Below are positions 20,483-30,768 of a stretch of 64,000 nt of DNA, piece by piece. Location of the stretch: positions 372,001 through 436,000 of the forward strand of contig NW_026516232.1 in assembly GCF_025602895.1 (NCBI RefSeq), written 5' to 3'. The position numbers were made by a program, and so were the translations under genes. Every line of letters starts with the position of its first letter. Position 1 is the first letter of the stretch. The notes under the pieces were generated by a model, which was not told the origin of the DNA, made no database searches, and saw nothing but the letters and a program-made list of their open reading frames with translations. The DNA comes from Polychytrium aggregatum (Eukaryota > Chytridiomycota > Chytridiomycetes > Polychytriales).

Positions 20483-20674
20483 AAGTGACTCTGCAAGTGA
20501 CTCTGCAAGTGGCTCTGCAAGTGGCTCTCTGAGCCCCCGCAGCGTCGTCGTCCGAGCCATCGCCCGAAACTTGGATCCATGTGTGCAGTGTCAGGAACGA
20601 GGCGTGGGAAACAGGTGTCAGCAGACCGAGTGGGTTCTTGACGGTGCAGACAAGGCGTGGGAATCGGAACGAGG
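20483..20674 (+). other. Unassigned flank with a 12-bp tandem repeat; possibly part of G
   Basis: This 192-bp stretch begins with four tandem copies of a 12-bp unit (AAGTGACTCTGC and its AAGTGGCTCTGC variant). The rest matches nothing else in the window. Its last five bases (CGAGG) are the left target duplication of F and continue at 58489 in the LTR of G. The right part is therefore probably the end of G's 3' LTR; a TGTGTGCAG at 20580 is one possible LTR edge. No gene is seen. Confidence 0.4.
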
Positions 20675-20975
20675 TGTGACACGATTGAGGATAATCGAGG
20701 TATAGCCGTGAGCGAGAGCTTTCTTACGATACCGATTTCATCCAGAACGGATGAGAACTGACTGCTGTAGCACCGTGGGAAAGATTGTAGTGTATCGAGG
20801 GAGTAGTCCTGGGTTACTGTGTGTGTGTGTGTAGCTGGGGAACGGATAAGGAAATGGTGCGCGCTCCTGTATGACTCTGGGCGCGTCAACGCGTCAGGCT
20901 GCTGGACATATAAGGCCGCCCCCTCGCCCTGCTCTGCTGGAGATCATCTGGAAAAATATAGTGGCCTTGGCTACA
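20675..20975 (+). repeat. 5' LTR of F
   Basis: A 301-bp LTR, TGTGACACGATTG to CCTTGGCTACA, with a (GT)n run and a CATATAAGG box near 20908. Confidence 0.93.
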
Positions 20976-20987
20976 TGGTAGCATCGG
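20976..20987 (+). other. F primer-binding site
   Basis: TGGTAGCATCGG directly after the LTR. It is shared with family B although the LTRs are unrelated, which points to a common tRNA primer. The implied tRNA end, with A1:U72 pairing, is the initiator tRNA type. Confidence 0.75.
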
Positions 20988-21018
20988 CAACGACGGTTCT
21001 CCTCTCGCGTCCAGTTTT

Positions 21019-21467
21019 CCCAACGTTCCGATCTCTCCTCCTGTCTGTCTGCCCGAGGCCCCCGCCGTCTGCCCAACGTTCCGATCTCTCCTGTGAGGCT
21101 CTGCCGTGAGCCTGTCTGTCTGCCCAAGGCCCCCGCCGTCTGCCCAACGTTCCGATCTCTCCTGTGAGGCTCTGCCGTGAGCCTGTCTGTCTGCCCAAGG
21201 CCCCCGCCGTCTGCCCAACGTTCCGATCTCTCCTGTGAGGCTCTGCCGTGAGCCTGTCTGTCTGCCCGAGGCCCCGCCGTCTGCCCAACGCTCCGATCTC
21301 TCCTGTGAGGCTCTGCCGTGAGCCTGTCTGTCTGCCCAAGGCCCCCGCCGTCTGCCCAACGTTCCGATCTCTCCTGTGAGGCTCTGCCGTGAGCCTGTCT
21401 GTCTGCCCGAGGCCCCGCCGTCTGCCCAACGCTCCGATCTCTCCTGTGAGGCTCTGCCGTGAGCCTG
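21019..21467 (+). repeat. F leader tandem repeat, first block (71-bp units)
   Basis: After a partial unit, tandem units start at 21040, 21110, 21181, 21252, 21322, 21393 and 21463. Each reads GCCTGTCTGTCTGCCC... and ends ...CTCTGCCGTGA. Two forms alternate: 71 bp (CAAGGCCCCCGCC, ACGTTCCG) and 70 bp (CGAGGCCCCGCC, ACGCTCCG). Neither length is a multiple of three, so the frame changes from unit to unit and the block is not coding. C2 is inserted at the start of unit 7. Confidence 0.92.
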
Positions 21468-22359
21468 TGTCAAGACTGGACAACGGGGCAAGCAGGGAAG
21501 TGCGCAAGAGTCCTAATGCAAGACTCGAACGTAGGGAGAGGAGCGGGGACTGGACTGGGACACAGAGTGTCAAGTGTAAAGCCAAAGTTTTATTCTAGAT
21601 CCAAGGCTTAGGATGCTTAAAATACAAAGTGGCAAGACGAAGGCAAAAGACAGAGGCTGGTTGGAGGGCTATTTATGCGAGCGCCAAGGATCGACGCTGC
21701 AGAGCGAGGGGGCAGGAGCGAAGCAGCGGCGGGGAGGGCGAAGCAGCGAGCGAAGCAGGTGGCGGCCGTGACTCGGGATCCGTGAGTCAGCGGGCGTCAG
21801 TGGCGGCGGCATGGCGGCGCCAAGGCGTCAGGCGGCGTCGAGGCGGCGTCGTGGGCGTAACCCATGACCAACAACAAGGAAGCGGGAAGGGAACACCGAC
21901 AGCGCGCGTGCTGGCGATAAGACAACAAGGCAGCACAGCGCGGGAAACAAACAAACAGAAGGAAGGGAAAGCGCTAAGGCAGGCAAACAGAAAGGAAAGG
22001 GCAAGGGTAAAGGAAGGAAGAGGGCAAAGGCAGAGGGTGTTCATGACAGCGAAGCAGCGAGCGAAGCAGGTGGCGGCCGTGACTCGGGATCCGTGAGTCA
22101 GCGGGCGTCAGTGGCGGCGGCATGGCGGCGCCAAGGCGTCAGGCGGCGTCGAGGCGGCGTCGTGGGCGTAACCCATGACCAACAACAAGGAAGCGGGAAG
22201 GGAACACCGACAGCGCGCGTGCTGGCGATAAGACAACAAGGCAGCACAGCGCGGGAAACAAACAAACAGAAGGAAGGGAAAGCGCTAAGGCAGGCAAACA
22301 GAAAGGAAAGGGCAAGGGTAAAGGAAGGAAGAGGGCAAAGGCAGAGGGTGTTCATGACA
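21468..22359 (-). repeat. 3' LTR of C2 (892 bp, duplicated U3)
   Basis: TGTCAAGACTGG to GTTCATGACA on the plus strand. Bases 21738-22048 are repeated in tandem at 22049-22359. On the element's strand this lies upstream of the TATA box, in U3. Confidence 0.93.
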
Positions 22360-24688
22360 CTACCCCCCTCTCAAGGCCCGAGCTCCGAGAGGGCCAGGCT
22401 TCGAGGGATGAGAGGAGTGGTAGGCTGCGACAGGCTCCGGACAATGTGCAAGATTGCTGGCGGGCTCCCAGGTGCAATCCATCACCGTGTAGCCACGCCA
22501 GTGCACAAGATACTGGAGCTTACCTCGGAACAGCCTGGAGTCCAGGATCTGTTCGACTTCCCATTCGTCGTGGCCGTCGACTTGGATGGGTGGAGGGGGC
22601 GGGATCGTTCGACCTGGGATCTTGTCGTCGGCGGCGGGCTCGAGCAGGGAGACGTGGAAGACAGGATGAATGCGCATGGACGAGGGCAAGTCCAACTTGA
22701 AAGCGCGGGAACCGACTTGAGCGACGATCTTGAACGGCCCAAGCTTGGTGTGGTCGAGCTTGGCCGTGGGTCGCTGGGTCTTGATGTTCTTGGCGGAGAG
22801 CCAGACTCGGTCTCCAACCTTGAACGGAGGGGAAGGGGAGTGGCCGGGGTCGTAGAACTTGGCTTGGGAGTCCTGGGCAAGGGCGATGTTGAACTTGAGT
22901 TCATCGTGGAGGGAGTGAATGGCTCGGGCTTGATCGTCGGCGACGGAGGCATTCTTGGTGGTGCGGGGAAGGGCGACGGAAAAACGAGGGTGGTAGCCGG
23001 TGTAGGCAAAGAAGGGGGAGCAGCCGAGGGTTGCTTGAGAGGTGTTGTTGTAGGTGAACTCGGCGTGAGGGAGGAGCTGGGCCCAGTCGTCTTGCTGGAA
23101 GTTGATGAAGCAGCGGAGGTACTGCTCGAGGATGGCGTTGACCCGCTCGGTCTGGCCGTCGGTCTGCGGATGGAAGGCAGTCGACATCTTGTGCTTGATC
23201 TTGAGGCGGGTCAGGACGGCTTGGAAGAACTTGGAGGCAAAGGTAGATCCTCGGTCTGAGACGATATCGTCTGGAAGACCGTGCTTGGTGAAGACATGCT
23301 CGACAAACATCCGAGCAGTGTCCTCGGCGTTGGCCTCGTTGCTTGACGGGACGAAGTGGGCCATCTTGGTGAAGCGGTCGACAAACACACAGATGGCTGT
23401 GTGTCCAGAGGACTCGGGAAGCTGGGTGATGAAGTCGACCGAGACTGAGGACCAAGGGCGATCGGGAACAGGGAGCGAGGCAAGGAGTCCGTAGGGCTTG
23501 TGACGGGAGTGCTTGTTCCGCTGGCAGGTGTCGCATCCGGAGACATACTCCTTGATGTAACGACGCATGGTCGGCCAGTGGAAGGTCCGGGAGACGAGCT
23601 CAAAGGTCTTGGCGACGCCGAAGTGGCCGGCAGTCGGCGAGTCGTGGCACTCGACGAGGATCTTGCGCTTGAGCTCGGGGACATCGGGGACGCAGACGAG
23701 ACCTTCAAAGAGCAGAAGGTCGTTGTCGACGGAGTAGCCGGGACAGGAGGCAGGGTTCTTGAGGACTTGGGACAGGATCGGACCAAAGGTAGAGTCCTTC
23801 TTGAGGCTTGACTTGATGAGGACGGCGATATCCTCGGACTCGGGGGCAACGGGAACAGCTCGGAGGGCGGAAACGAAGAGTTTTGGTGGCAGCAGGGTCT
23901 GGGTGTTCGGGGAGCTACGAGAGTCACCCCCCTCCTTAGGGAACTTGTCCTTGCGGGAGAGGGCGTCGGCGGCATTGTTGAGGGTTCCGGGTCGATACCT
24001 GATGACGAAGTTGTAATCGCCAAGGATCTCGGACCAACGGACTTGGCGACGGCTGAGGTTGCGGGAGGTCTGGAAGTATTCGAGGTTCTTGTGGTCGGTG
24101 ACGACCTCGGTGGCTTGGGAGGAGAACTCGAGGTAGTGTCTCCATTGCTTGAAGGCTGCGACGATGGCGAGAAGTTCCTTATCATAGATTTGATAATTCA
24201 TTTCTGCATCGAGCAGCTTCCGGGAGTAGAAGGCCACGGGGTGCAGGAGGCCTTCGTCGTCGCGCTGACTGAGAACAGCGCCAAGAGCATAGTCAGATGC
24301 GTCGGCTTCGATGACGCACTGACGCTCGGGGTCGAAGTGGCGGAGGACAGGACCGGTGCTCAGGCATTCCTTAAGCTTCAGGAATGACGTTTGAGCCGAG
24401 GGAGACCAGGAGAACTTGATGTCCTTCTTCAGGAGGTCCGTCAGCGGGGTGGCGATCTTGGAGTAATCCTTGACGAACCGACGGTAGAAGTTCGCCAGGC
24501 CGAGGAAGACTTGGATGTCGTGGGCAGATCGGGGGATCTCCCACTCCTGGATGGCCTTGACCTTGTCGGGATCCATGGAGATTCCATCGGGCGAGATGAT
24601 GAACCCGAGGAAGGCGACGGAGGACTGGTCGAACTCACACTTTTCAAGCTTAAGTGAGAGTCCGGCGTCTTGGAGCTTGGTCAGGACT
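22360..24688 (-). pseudogene. C2 pol, 3' piece (late RT, RNase H, integrase, chromodomain)
   Basis: The downstream piece of C pol. It runs from the RT thumb region (KLQDAGLSLKLEKCEF) through RNase H (TDHKNLEYF), the integrase zinc-binding region (CDTCQRNK), the core (HPQTDGQTERVNA) and a GPF module to the chromodomain (WEVEQILDSRLF to VHWRGYT). The stop adjoins the LTR within a purine tract. A3 separates it from the upstream piece, so the gene is interrupted. Confidence 0.9.
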
Positions 24689-25107
24689 TGTAAGGAGTGA
24701 ACAAGCGCAAGGACGAAGACCAAGTGCTTGGTATGAGCTTTATTAGCTTTTAGCCCCGAACACCAAAGAACAAGTTTTGTTCGAACTGGTGTTCAACATA
24801 GGCTCAGACATGCAGGGCTATTTATAGACCGGGAGAAGGTCGAGGGGCAAAAGTGGGCGAGAAGGGTGGAGCATCACAGAGAAGCGAGAAGGGGGTGCGA
24901 GAGTGGCTGGTGTGCAAGCGAGAGAGGCTTGGCACAGCCCGGGGACATGTGCCGAGCGGTGGGGGAGGCAGGAAACCAGTAGACGCGGGTGGCAACGGCG
25001 CGTGCTCATGCATGGGGGCAAACAAACACGTGGGGACTCATGATTGGTGCGGAGGGCGAGAGCATGCGGGACAATCTCATTGGTCCGTTGTGATGCTGGT
25101 CATCACA
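24689..25107 (-). repeat. 3' LTR of A3
   Basis: A 419-bp A LTR next to the pol stop codon. Confidence 0.95.
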
Positions 25108-28100
25108 CTATCTCCTCCTTAAACTACGGCGTGTTCCATCTTGAGTTCTCCTGGGGCCAGGCTTGTCTGGGTAGCGTCGGTGGTACTCCGCGGCCACCGT
25201 TGGGGCAAAGACAATGTCGGCGGGCTCCCAACTTCGATCGGTGACCGGGTAGCCTTTCCAATCGATGAGATAGTGCAGCTTTCCGCGCACGAACTTGGAG
25301 TCTAAGATCTCTTCGACCTCCCACTCCAAGTTCCCATCGATGACCACCGCAGGGGGCGGCGCTTGCACCCGACCCGGAAGCGAGTTCTTCTTGTAGGGCT
25401 CAAGAAGAGACACATGGAACACCGGGTGCACCTTTATGTCCTTTGGCAAGTCCAGGCGGAAAGCCAATGTCCCGACGGCCTCGAGGATGGTGAATGGTCC
25501 AATCCTCTGGTAATCCAGCTTCTTGCTTGGGCGAGTGGTGCTGATGTTACGAGTCAGCACCCAGACTTGATCGCCCGGACGCAAGTCGGGAGCCTGGGAC
25601 CTCCGGAGATCTGAGAAGTGCTTGTAGTCAGACTTTGCCTTCTCAAGATTCTCCTTCAACAGTGCCAGGTTCCGCTGGAGATGTTCAACCCTCTCCGTGG
25701 CAGAGGGAACATCAGGGCCGCCAGCGACAACGGGGACTTCGAACCTTGGGTGGAACCCATAGGTTGCCAAGAATGGCGAGGCATGTGTTGACGAGTTCTC
25801 GAGGTTATTGTAAGAGAACTCGGCCAACGGCAGCAGCTCGGCCCAGTCATCTTGCTGATACGACGTGTAACAGCGCAGGTATTGGTTGATGACCTGGTTG
25901 ACCCTCTCAGTCTGTCCATCGGTCTGGGGATGGAAGGCCGTGGACAGACTGGTTTGGATCCCGAGCTGCGTGCAGAGTGCCTTCCAGAACCGAGAGGTGA
26001 ACTGACTTCCTCGGTCTGAAACCACTGTGTCGGGGAGGCCATGGAGACGAAAGACATTGTCGAGGAACAGTGACGCAGTCTCCTCCGCCGACGGCAGTGA
26101 ACGCCAGGACATAAAGTGTGCCATCTTTGTGAGGCTGCATACCACCACAAAGATGCAGGTGTGACCCTTGGACTTTGGCAGATCAGTGATAAAGTCCATG
26201 GTCAGTGTCCCCCAGGGTCGATCGGCTGTCTGGAGTGGCAACAGGAACCCAAACGGCTTGTGTCGCGGAGCTTTCGAGCGTGCACAGGTGTCGCACGTCG
26301 AGACGTACTCTTTGACATCTTTCCGATAGGTTTGCCACCAAAACTGTCGCGATACCAGAGCCAGAGTCCGTCGGATGCCTGGATGACCCACAGCGACTGG
26401 GTCATGGCACGACTTGAGCGCCGGAACTCGGCACGACTCTGGGACCACAATCCTGTTCTGGAAGGTGAGGTACTGGCCATTCCAGACGAACTTCGGGTCA
26501 CGACGGTATTTGTCTAGACCGGGATCCCGAGCCTGCTCTTCGGCTATGAGCTGCAGCAAATCCACAGGGTCACTGCGACTTGCAACCGAAGAGCGGGCGT
26601 CTCTGCTTCGGAGCACGCGTATCACCGCGGCAGGATCGAGAAGCAGAGGCGGATCCCTCGACACGGAGGCCGACGAAGGGATGTAGTCCGAGCGACGAGA
26701 CAGGGCATCGGCCTTGCCGTTCCTCGCACCAGGACGGTACTGGATGCGGATGTCGAACCGAGACAAGAACTGGGACCACCGTGCATGACGCTGGTTTAGG
26801 ATGCGAGCCGTTGCCAGGTACTCCAAGTTCTTGTGATCGGTCAGAACGGCAACGGGATGCTGGGCGCCTTCGAGGTAGTGTCGCCACGCCTCGAAAGCCT
26901 CCTTGATCGCCAACAGCTCTTTCTCGTATATGCTGTAGTTACGTTCAGCATTCGAGAGTGTCCGCGAATGGAACGAGCAAGGATGAAGGCGATCATCAGC
27001 ACCCCGCTGGGAGAGCACGCATCCAAGCGCAAAGTCCGACGCATCTGACTCTACGACGAACGGCTTGGATGGGTCCGGATGCACCAGAACGGGCTCCGAA
27101 ACGAAGGCATCCTTCAAGGATCTGAATGCTTTATCGGCTTCGCGGGACCACTGGAAGCCATGCGTCTTCCGGAAGAGCCGAGTCATGGGCCCCGCGATCT
27201 TTGCGTATCCATCGATGAAGCGTCGATAGAAGTTCGCAAACCCGACAAAGGATCGAAGATCCGAGATGTTGCGCGGTATGGGCCAATCCAAGATCGCAGA
27301 GAGCTTGGATCGCTCCATACCGATGCCCTCGGGCGAGACCATGAAACCAAGGAACGAGACCGAGGTTTTGGAGAACTCGCACTTCTCCAGCTTGCAATAC
27401 AGCTTTGCAGCTCGGAGCTTCGAGAGGACCTGCTTGACGTGCTCTACATGCTGCGACGGATCAGCACTGTAGATCAAGATATCGTCAAGATACGCAATTG
27501 CGAACTGGTCCAACTCGGTGCGCAGGACGTCGTTGATGAAGTGCTGGAACGTCGCTGGCGCGTTGGTGAGCCCAAAGGGCATCACCAAGTACTCGAAGTG
27601 CCCATATCGAGTACGGAAAGCTGTCTTCCACTCGTCCCCGGAGCGGATGCGCAGCAGATTGTAGGCTCCACGAAGGTCCAGCTTAGTGAACACCTTCGCG
27701 CCTCGAAGTCGGTCCAGCAGCTCGCCGATCAGCGGTAAAGGGTAACGGTTCTTTACCGTGATACCGTTCAGTGCGCGGTAGTCAACGCAAAGACGAAGTG
27801 AGCCGTCCTTCTTCTTGACGAAGAGGATTGGTGAGCCTGCTGGGGACGACGAAGGACGAACGAATCCCTTGGCAAGATTCTCGTCGAGATAGTCACGCAG
27901 AGCGTGAAGTTCGGGCTCGGACAGTGAGTACAGAGGCCCGAACTTTGGCGACTTGCCCGGCTCCAAGTCAATGGGGCAGTCATAAGGGCGATGCGGAGGC
28001 AAGGAGTCAGCTTCCTGTTTAGAGAAAACAGACAGGAAGTCCTTGTACTCCGCAGGCACTTCGACAGTCGCAGTGCTCGGCTCGTCAGTGGGCAGGACAT

Positions 28101-29130
28101 GGACCTGAAAGATGGTCAGGGGTTGCGTTCCATGCCTGCATGCATCCAAAGACTCGCGCATCGAGCGGTAATCAATGCTGCAGACGCGGAGAGGAGCGTC
28201 CGAGCTGAGAGGAGGGGCGTGGACAAGGTCAGAATAATGTTCGACGGTTACTTTATTCTGAACAATGTCCGAAGAACAAACAACAGGAGGAGGTACATCA
28301 AGGAGGGAAAGAGAACTGACAACAGAAGAAGGGGTTTGGGAAGAGCGAAGGGGTTCGGGAGGAACAAGACAAGAAGGGGAAGACGAAGGTGGGAGCGTAG
28401 GAGAGGAGCTTAGATCAATCAAAGGAGTGGAATCATCAAGAAGGGGAGTGACATTGGAGGAAGTGGAGCAAGACGAAAGAGAAGTAGTGCATGGAGAGGG
28501 GTCGGAATCAACAGAAGGAGGGAGACAAAGAAGACCGCGAGACCAGACAATCTTGGGCTCGGCGGTGCGCAACCAAGGAAAGCCAAGGATAAGTGGTTGA
28601 TGTGGAGACCTGATCACATCGAACCGAAGGCGTTGCGAGACGTCCCCGAGAATCACCTCGAGTGGAGCAGTCTCGCGGAGGATGGGGCCAGACGACAGCG
28701 GCTTACCATCCACGCCTTCCACTGCCAAGGGCGAAGCCTTGGAGCAGGTGGGGACAGAGTGTCGAGCAACAAAGTCCTCGTCGATAAAGTTGCCAGAGGC
28801 ACCAGAATCGACAAGTCCTTCGCACGACAGAGAATCACCAGAAGGAAGACGAACAGCGACGGGAACAACCAACGAGCAACGACGAACAGACGAAACACAA
28901 GACTTTGGTTCGGTACCAGCTTCGGCACCAGGGTTGCGGCTAGCACAGACAGTTAACTTTGCCGAGGGTTGGCAGGACAGCTCAGGTATTTGCACCTGTG
29001 GATGAGGTGCAGTTCCCAGTGACACCAGAGGTGCCACGGGTACTATGCCAGAGCTGAGAGTGTCCGCCGGTCCAGAGGCAAGGCGAAGCTGTCCGCACAT
29101 CACTGCTTCCCCAGTACTTACCAAAGGCAC
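25108..29130 (-). CDS. pol: A3 pol polyprotein
   Basis: 1340 codons with the same protein as A1 and A2 pol: aspartic protease, RT with YLDD, RNase H, HHCC/DDE-type integrase and chromodomain. The frame is -1 relative to gag. Confidence 0.93.
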   Translation of the reverse strand: MPLVSTGEAVMCGQLRLASGPADTLSSGIVPVAPLVSLGTAPHPQVQIPELSCQPSAKLTVCASRNPGAEAGTEPKSCVSSVRRCSLVVPVAVRLPSGDSLSCEGLVDSGASGNFIDEDFVARHSVPTCSKASPLAVEGVDGKPLSSGPILRETAPLEVILGDVSQRLRFDVIRSPHQPLILGFPWLRTAEPKIVWSRGLLCLPPSVDSDPSPCTTSLSSCSTSSNVTPLLDDSTPLIDLSSSPTLPPSSSPSCLVPPEPLRSSQTPSSVVSSLSLLDVPPPVVCSSDIVQNKVTVEHYSDLVHAPPLSSDAPLRVCSIDYRSMRESLDACRHGTQPLTIFQVHVLPTDEPSTATVEVPAEYKDFLSVFSKQEADSLPPHRPYDCPIDLEPGKSPKFGPLYSLSEPELHALRDYLDENLAKGFVRPSSSPAGSPILFVKKKDGSLRLCVDYRALNGITVKNRYPLPLIGELLDRLRGAKVFTKLDLRGAYNLLRIRSGDEWKTAFRTRYGHFEYLVMPFGLTNAPATFQHFINDVLRTELDQFAIAYLDDILIYSADPSQHVEHVKQVLSKLRAAKLYCKLEKCEFSKTSVSFLGFMVSPEGIGMERSKLSAILDWPIPRNISDLRSFVGFANFYRRFIDGYAKIAGPMTRLFRKTHGFQWSREADKAFRSLKDAFVSEPVLVHPDPSKPFVVESDASDFALGCVLSQRGADDRLHPCSFHSRTLSNAERNYSIYEKELLAIKEAFEAWRHYLEGAQHPVAVLTDHKNLEYLATARILNQRHARWSQFLSRFDIRIQYRPGARNGKADALSRRSDYIPSSASVSRDPPLLLDPAAVIRVLRSRDARSSVASRSDPVDLLQLIAEEQARDPGLDKYRRDPKFVWNGQYLTFQNRIVVPESCRVPALKSCHDPVAVGHPGIRRTLALVSRQFWWQTYRKDVKEYVSTCDTCARSKAPRHKPFGFLLPLQTADRPWGTLTMDFITDLPKSKGHTCIFVVVCSLTKMAHFMSWRSLPSAEETASLFLDNVFRLHGLPDTVVSDRGSQFTSRFWKALCTQLGIQTSLSTAFHPQTDGQTERVNQVINQYLRCYTSYQQDDWAELLPLAEFSYNNLENSSTHASPFLATYGFHPRFEVPVVAGGPDVPSATERVEHLQRNLALLKENLEKAKSDYKHFSDLRRSQAPDLRPGDQVWVLTRNISTTRPSKKLDYQRIGPFTILEAVGTLAFRLDLPKDIKVHPVFHVSLLEPYKKNSLPGRVQAPPPAVVIDGNLEWEVEEILDSKFVRGKLHYLIDWKGYPVTDRSWEPADIVFAPTVAAEYHRRYPDKPGPRRTQDGTRRSLRRR

Positions 29131-29189
29131 CTTACCAATGTCTTCACTTTCGGAAGGCGGTGGGCACGGCTCCGGTTCAAGGCCTTCAC

Positions 29190-30218
29190 TTAGAACCGGG
29201 CCTGGTCGTTTCCCGAACTGAAGTCTTGCACTTCTCCATCTTCGTAAACGATGGTGCGGATGATCCTCGGGCCGGGAGGTCCAGGGGGCGGTCCGGTAGC
29301 TCTGGTAGATCCAAACTTGACGGGGCAGTTTCGTACCAAGTGGCCCTTCTTGCCACAGTACAGGCAGAGTCCAAAGCGGCGGCGGCGTTGTTTCTCCTCG
29401 GCGGTCAGGGGTCCAGAGACGGCAGAGTCCACTTGCATGGGCTCGGAAACAATGTAGGAGGGGTGCGGCGGAGCGAGGACGGGCGCGGGAGCGATGGCGG
29501 GAACGGCAGCGGAGGCGGAACCAAAGGCGAACTGGGAAGACCGGTAGCGGGCAGGCGTGCTTCGGCGCTCTTGACGGCGCTCGCGGATTCGTGCATCGAG
29601 CTCGTTACAAAGCTCGATGTACTCCTCCAGATCTCGTGGCAGAGGGCGAACTCGCGAAAGTTCGTCTCTGACATCATCCGACAAGCCAAGTCGGAAGAAC
29701 GAGATCTTTGCACCGTCGTTCCAAGTCGTATCGGCGGCAATACGAAGGAACTCGGATGCATAGACTGCGCACGGGCGGTTGCCCTGAGACAGTGTGGTGA
29801 TCACTGACTCGGCAGTCCTGGCCCGATCAGGGTCGTCAAACACTTTGGAAAAGCGTTCTAGGAAATCGCCAAAAGAGTTGAGTCGGGGATCACCCATCTC
29901 AAGCATCGGAGTCGCCCACTGGAGAGCCGGTCCAGTGAGCAGACTAATGACGAATCCGACCTTAATCGGGTCAGCAGGGAACCGGTGGGGCTGCATTCGT
30001 ATATACAGTTTGCACTGATTTACGAATGCCCGGAACCCTTGCCGGTTACCGTCGTAACGGTCCGGCATCTGCACGCTGTACCCAGCGGCAGGAGCATCGC
30101 GAGCTGTCCGGAGCTCGGCGAGCTCGGCCTCCAAGGCACGGAGGCGGTCCACGAGGGCAGGATCCATGGCGGGACTGGGACTGGGACTGGGAAAAAAAAA
30201 AAAAGCGAGGAGGTTCAA
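29190..30218 (-). CDS. gag: A3 Gag
   Basis: 342 codons, the same as A1 gag, with the CCHC knuckle. The alternative start (MDPALV) is at 30167. Confidence 0.9.
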   Translation of the reverse strand: MNLLAFFFFPSPSPSPAMDPALVDRLRALEAELAELRTARDAPAAGYSVQMPDRYDGNRQGFRAFVNQCKLYIRMQPHRFPADPIKVGFVISLLTGPALQWATPMLEMGDPRLNSFGDFLERFSKVFDDPDRARTAESVITTLSQGNRPCAVYASEFLRIAADTTWNDGAKISFFRLGLSDDVRDELSRVRPLPRDLEEYIELCNELDARIRERRQERRSTPARYRSSQFAFGSASAAVPAIAPAPVLAPPHPSYIVSEPMQVDSAVSGPLTAEEKQRRRRFGLCLYCGKKGHLVRNCPVKFGSTRATGPPPGPPGPRIIRTIVYEDGEVQDFSSGNDQARF

Positions 30219-30331
30219 GAACAGGAGAGCGAAGAGGGCTCAGACACAAGTGTGCTTGAGGTTCGGACAGGACTAGGAAAGGGGCGGGGCTAGGAGCGGA
30301 AGATACCAAGCAGGTGGTATCAGTAGAAGAG

Positions 30332-30343
30332 AGTTCGAACAAA
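30332..30343 (-). other. A3 self-priming site (PBS)
   Basis: TTTGTTCGAACT on the minus strand, 1 nt inside the 5' LTR. It can pair over 12 nt with the RNA predicted to start at 30443 (AGTTCGAACAAA, 30443 down to 30432). Confidence 0.72.
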
Positions 30344-30344
30344 G

Positions 30345-30763
30345 TGTAAGGAGTGAACAAGCGCAAGGACGAAGACCAAGTGCTTGGTATGAGCTTTATT
30401 AGCTTTTAGCCCCGAACACCAAAGAACAAGTTTTGTTCGAACTGGTGTTCAACATAGGCTCAGACATGCAGGGCTATTTATAGACCGGGAGAAGGTCGAG
30501 GGGCAAAAGTGGGCGAGAAGGGTGGAGCATCACAGAGAAGCGAGAAGGGGGTGCGAGAGTGGCTGGTGTGCAAGCGAGAGAGGCTTGGCACAGCCCGGGG
30601 ACATGTGCCGAGCGGTGGGGGAGGCAGGAAACCAGTAGACGCGGGTGGCAACGGCGCGTGCTCATGCATGGGGGCAAACAAACACGTGGGGACTCATGAT
30701 TGGTGCGGAGGGCGAGAGCATGCGGGACAATCTCATTGGTCCGTTGTGATGCTGGTCATCACA
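30345..30763 (-). repeat. 5' LTR of A3
   Basis: A 419-bp LTR with no difference from 24689-25107 noticed by eye. U3 is at the high-coordinate end. Confidence 0.95.
30443..30482 (-). promoter_or_regulatory. A3 LTR core promoter: TATA box and predicted RNA start
   Basis: TATAAATAG occupies 30482 down to 30474. After a 30-nt spacer, the 12-nt stretch complementary to the priming site begins at 30443. An AATAAA signal follows at 30400-30395. The start is inferred from the pairing, not observed. Confidence 0.65.
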
Positions 30764-30768
30764 GGACT

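Larger units (their letters stand above)
24689..30763 (-). mobile_element. Family A chromovirus, full length (copy A3)
   Basis: A 6075-bp copy with both LTRs and both frames, framed by a perfect GGACT duplication (24684-24688 and 30764-30768) inside C2 pol. It is the cleanest A copy in the window: it looks whole, its LTRs look identical, and it is recent. Confidence 0.97.

Noticed and set aside
20886-21491. Long repetitive open frames on the minus strand of the leader array (GRQTGSRQSL-type repeats)
   Set aside because: The 70-71-bp unit shifts frame at each copy and all frames stay open simply because the unit lacks stops. There is no start context or known domain, so they are shadows of a non-coding tandem repeat.
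22093-23259. A 388-codon plus-strand open frame rich in Gly, Val and Leu, and its 439-codon relative at 46793-48112
   Set aside because: They run antisense through the C LTR and C pol chromodomain/integrase region. GC-rich pol antisense strands often stay open; the sense strand has clear domains.
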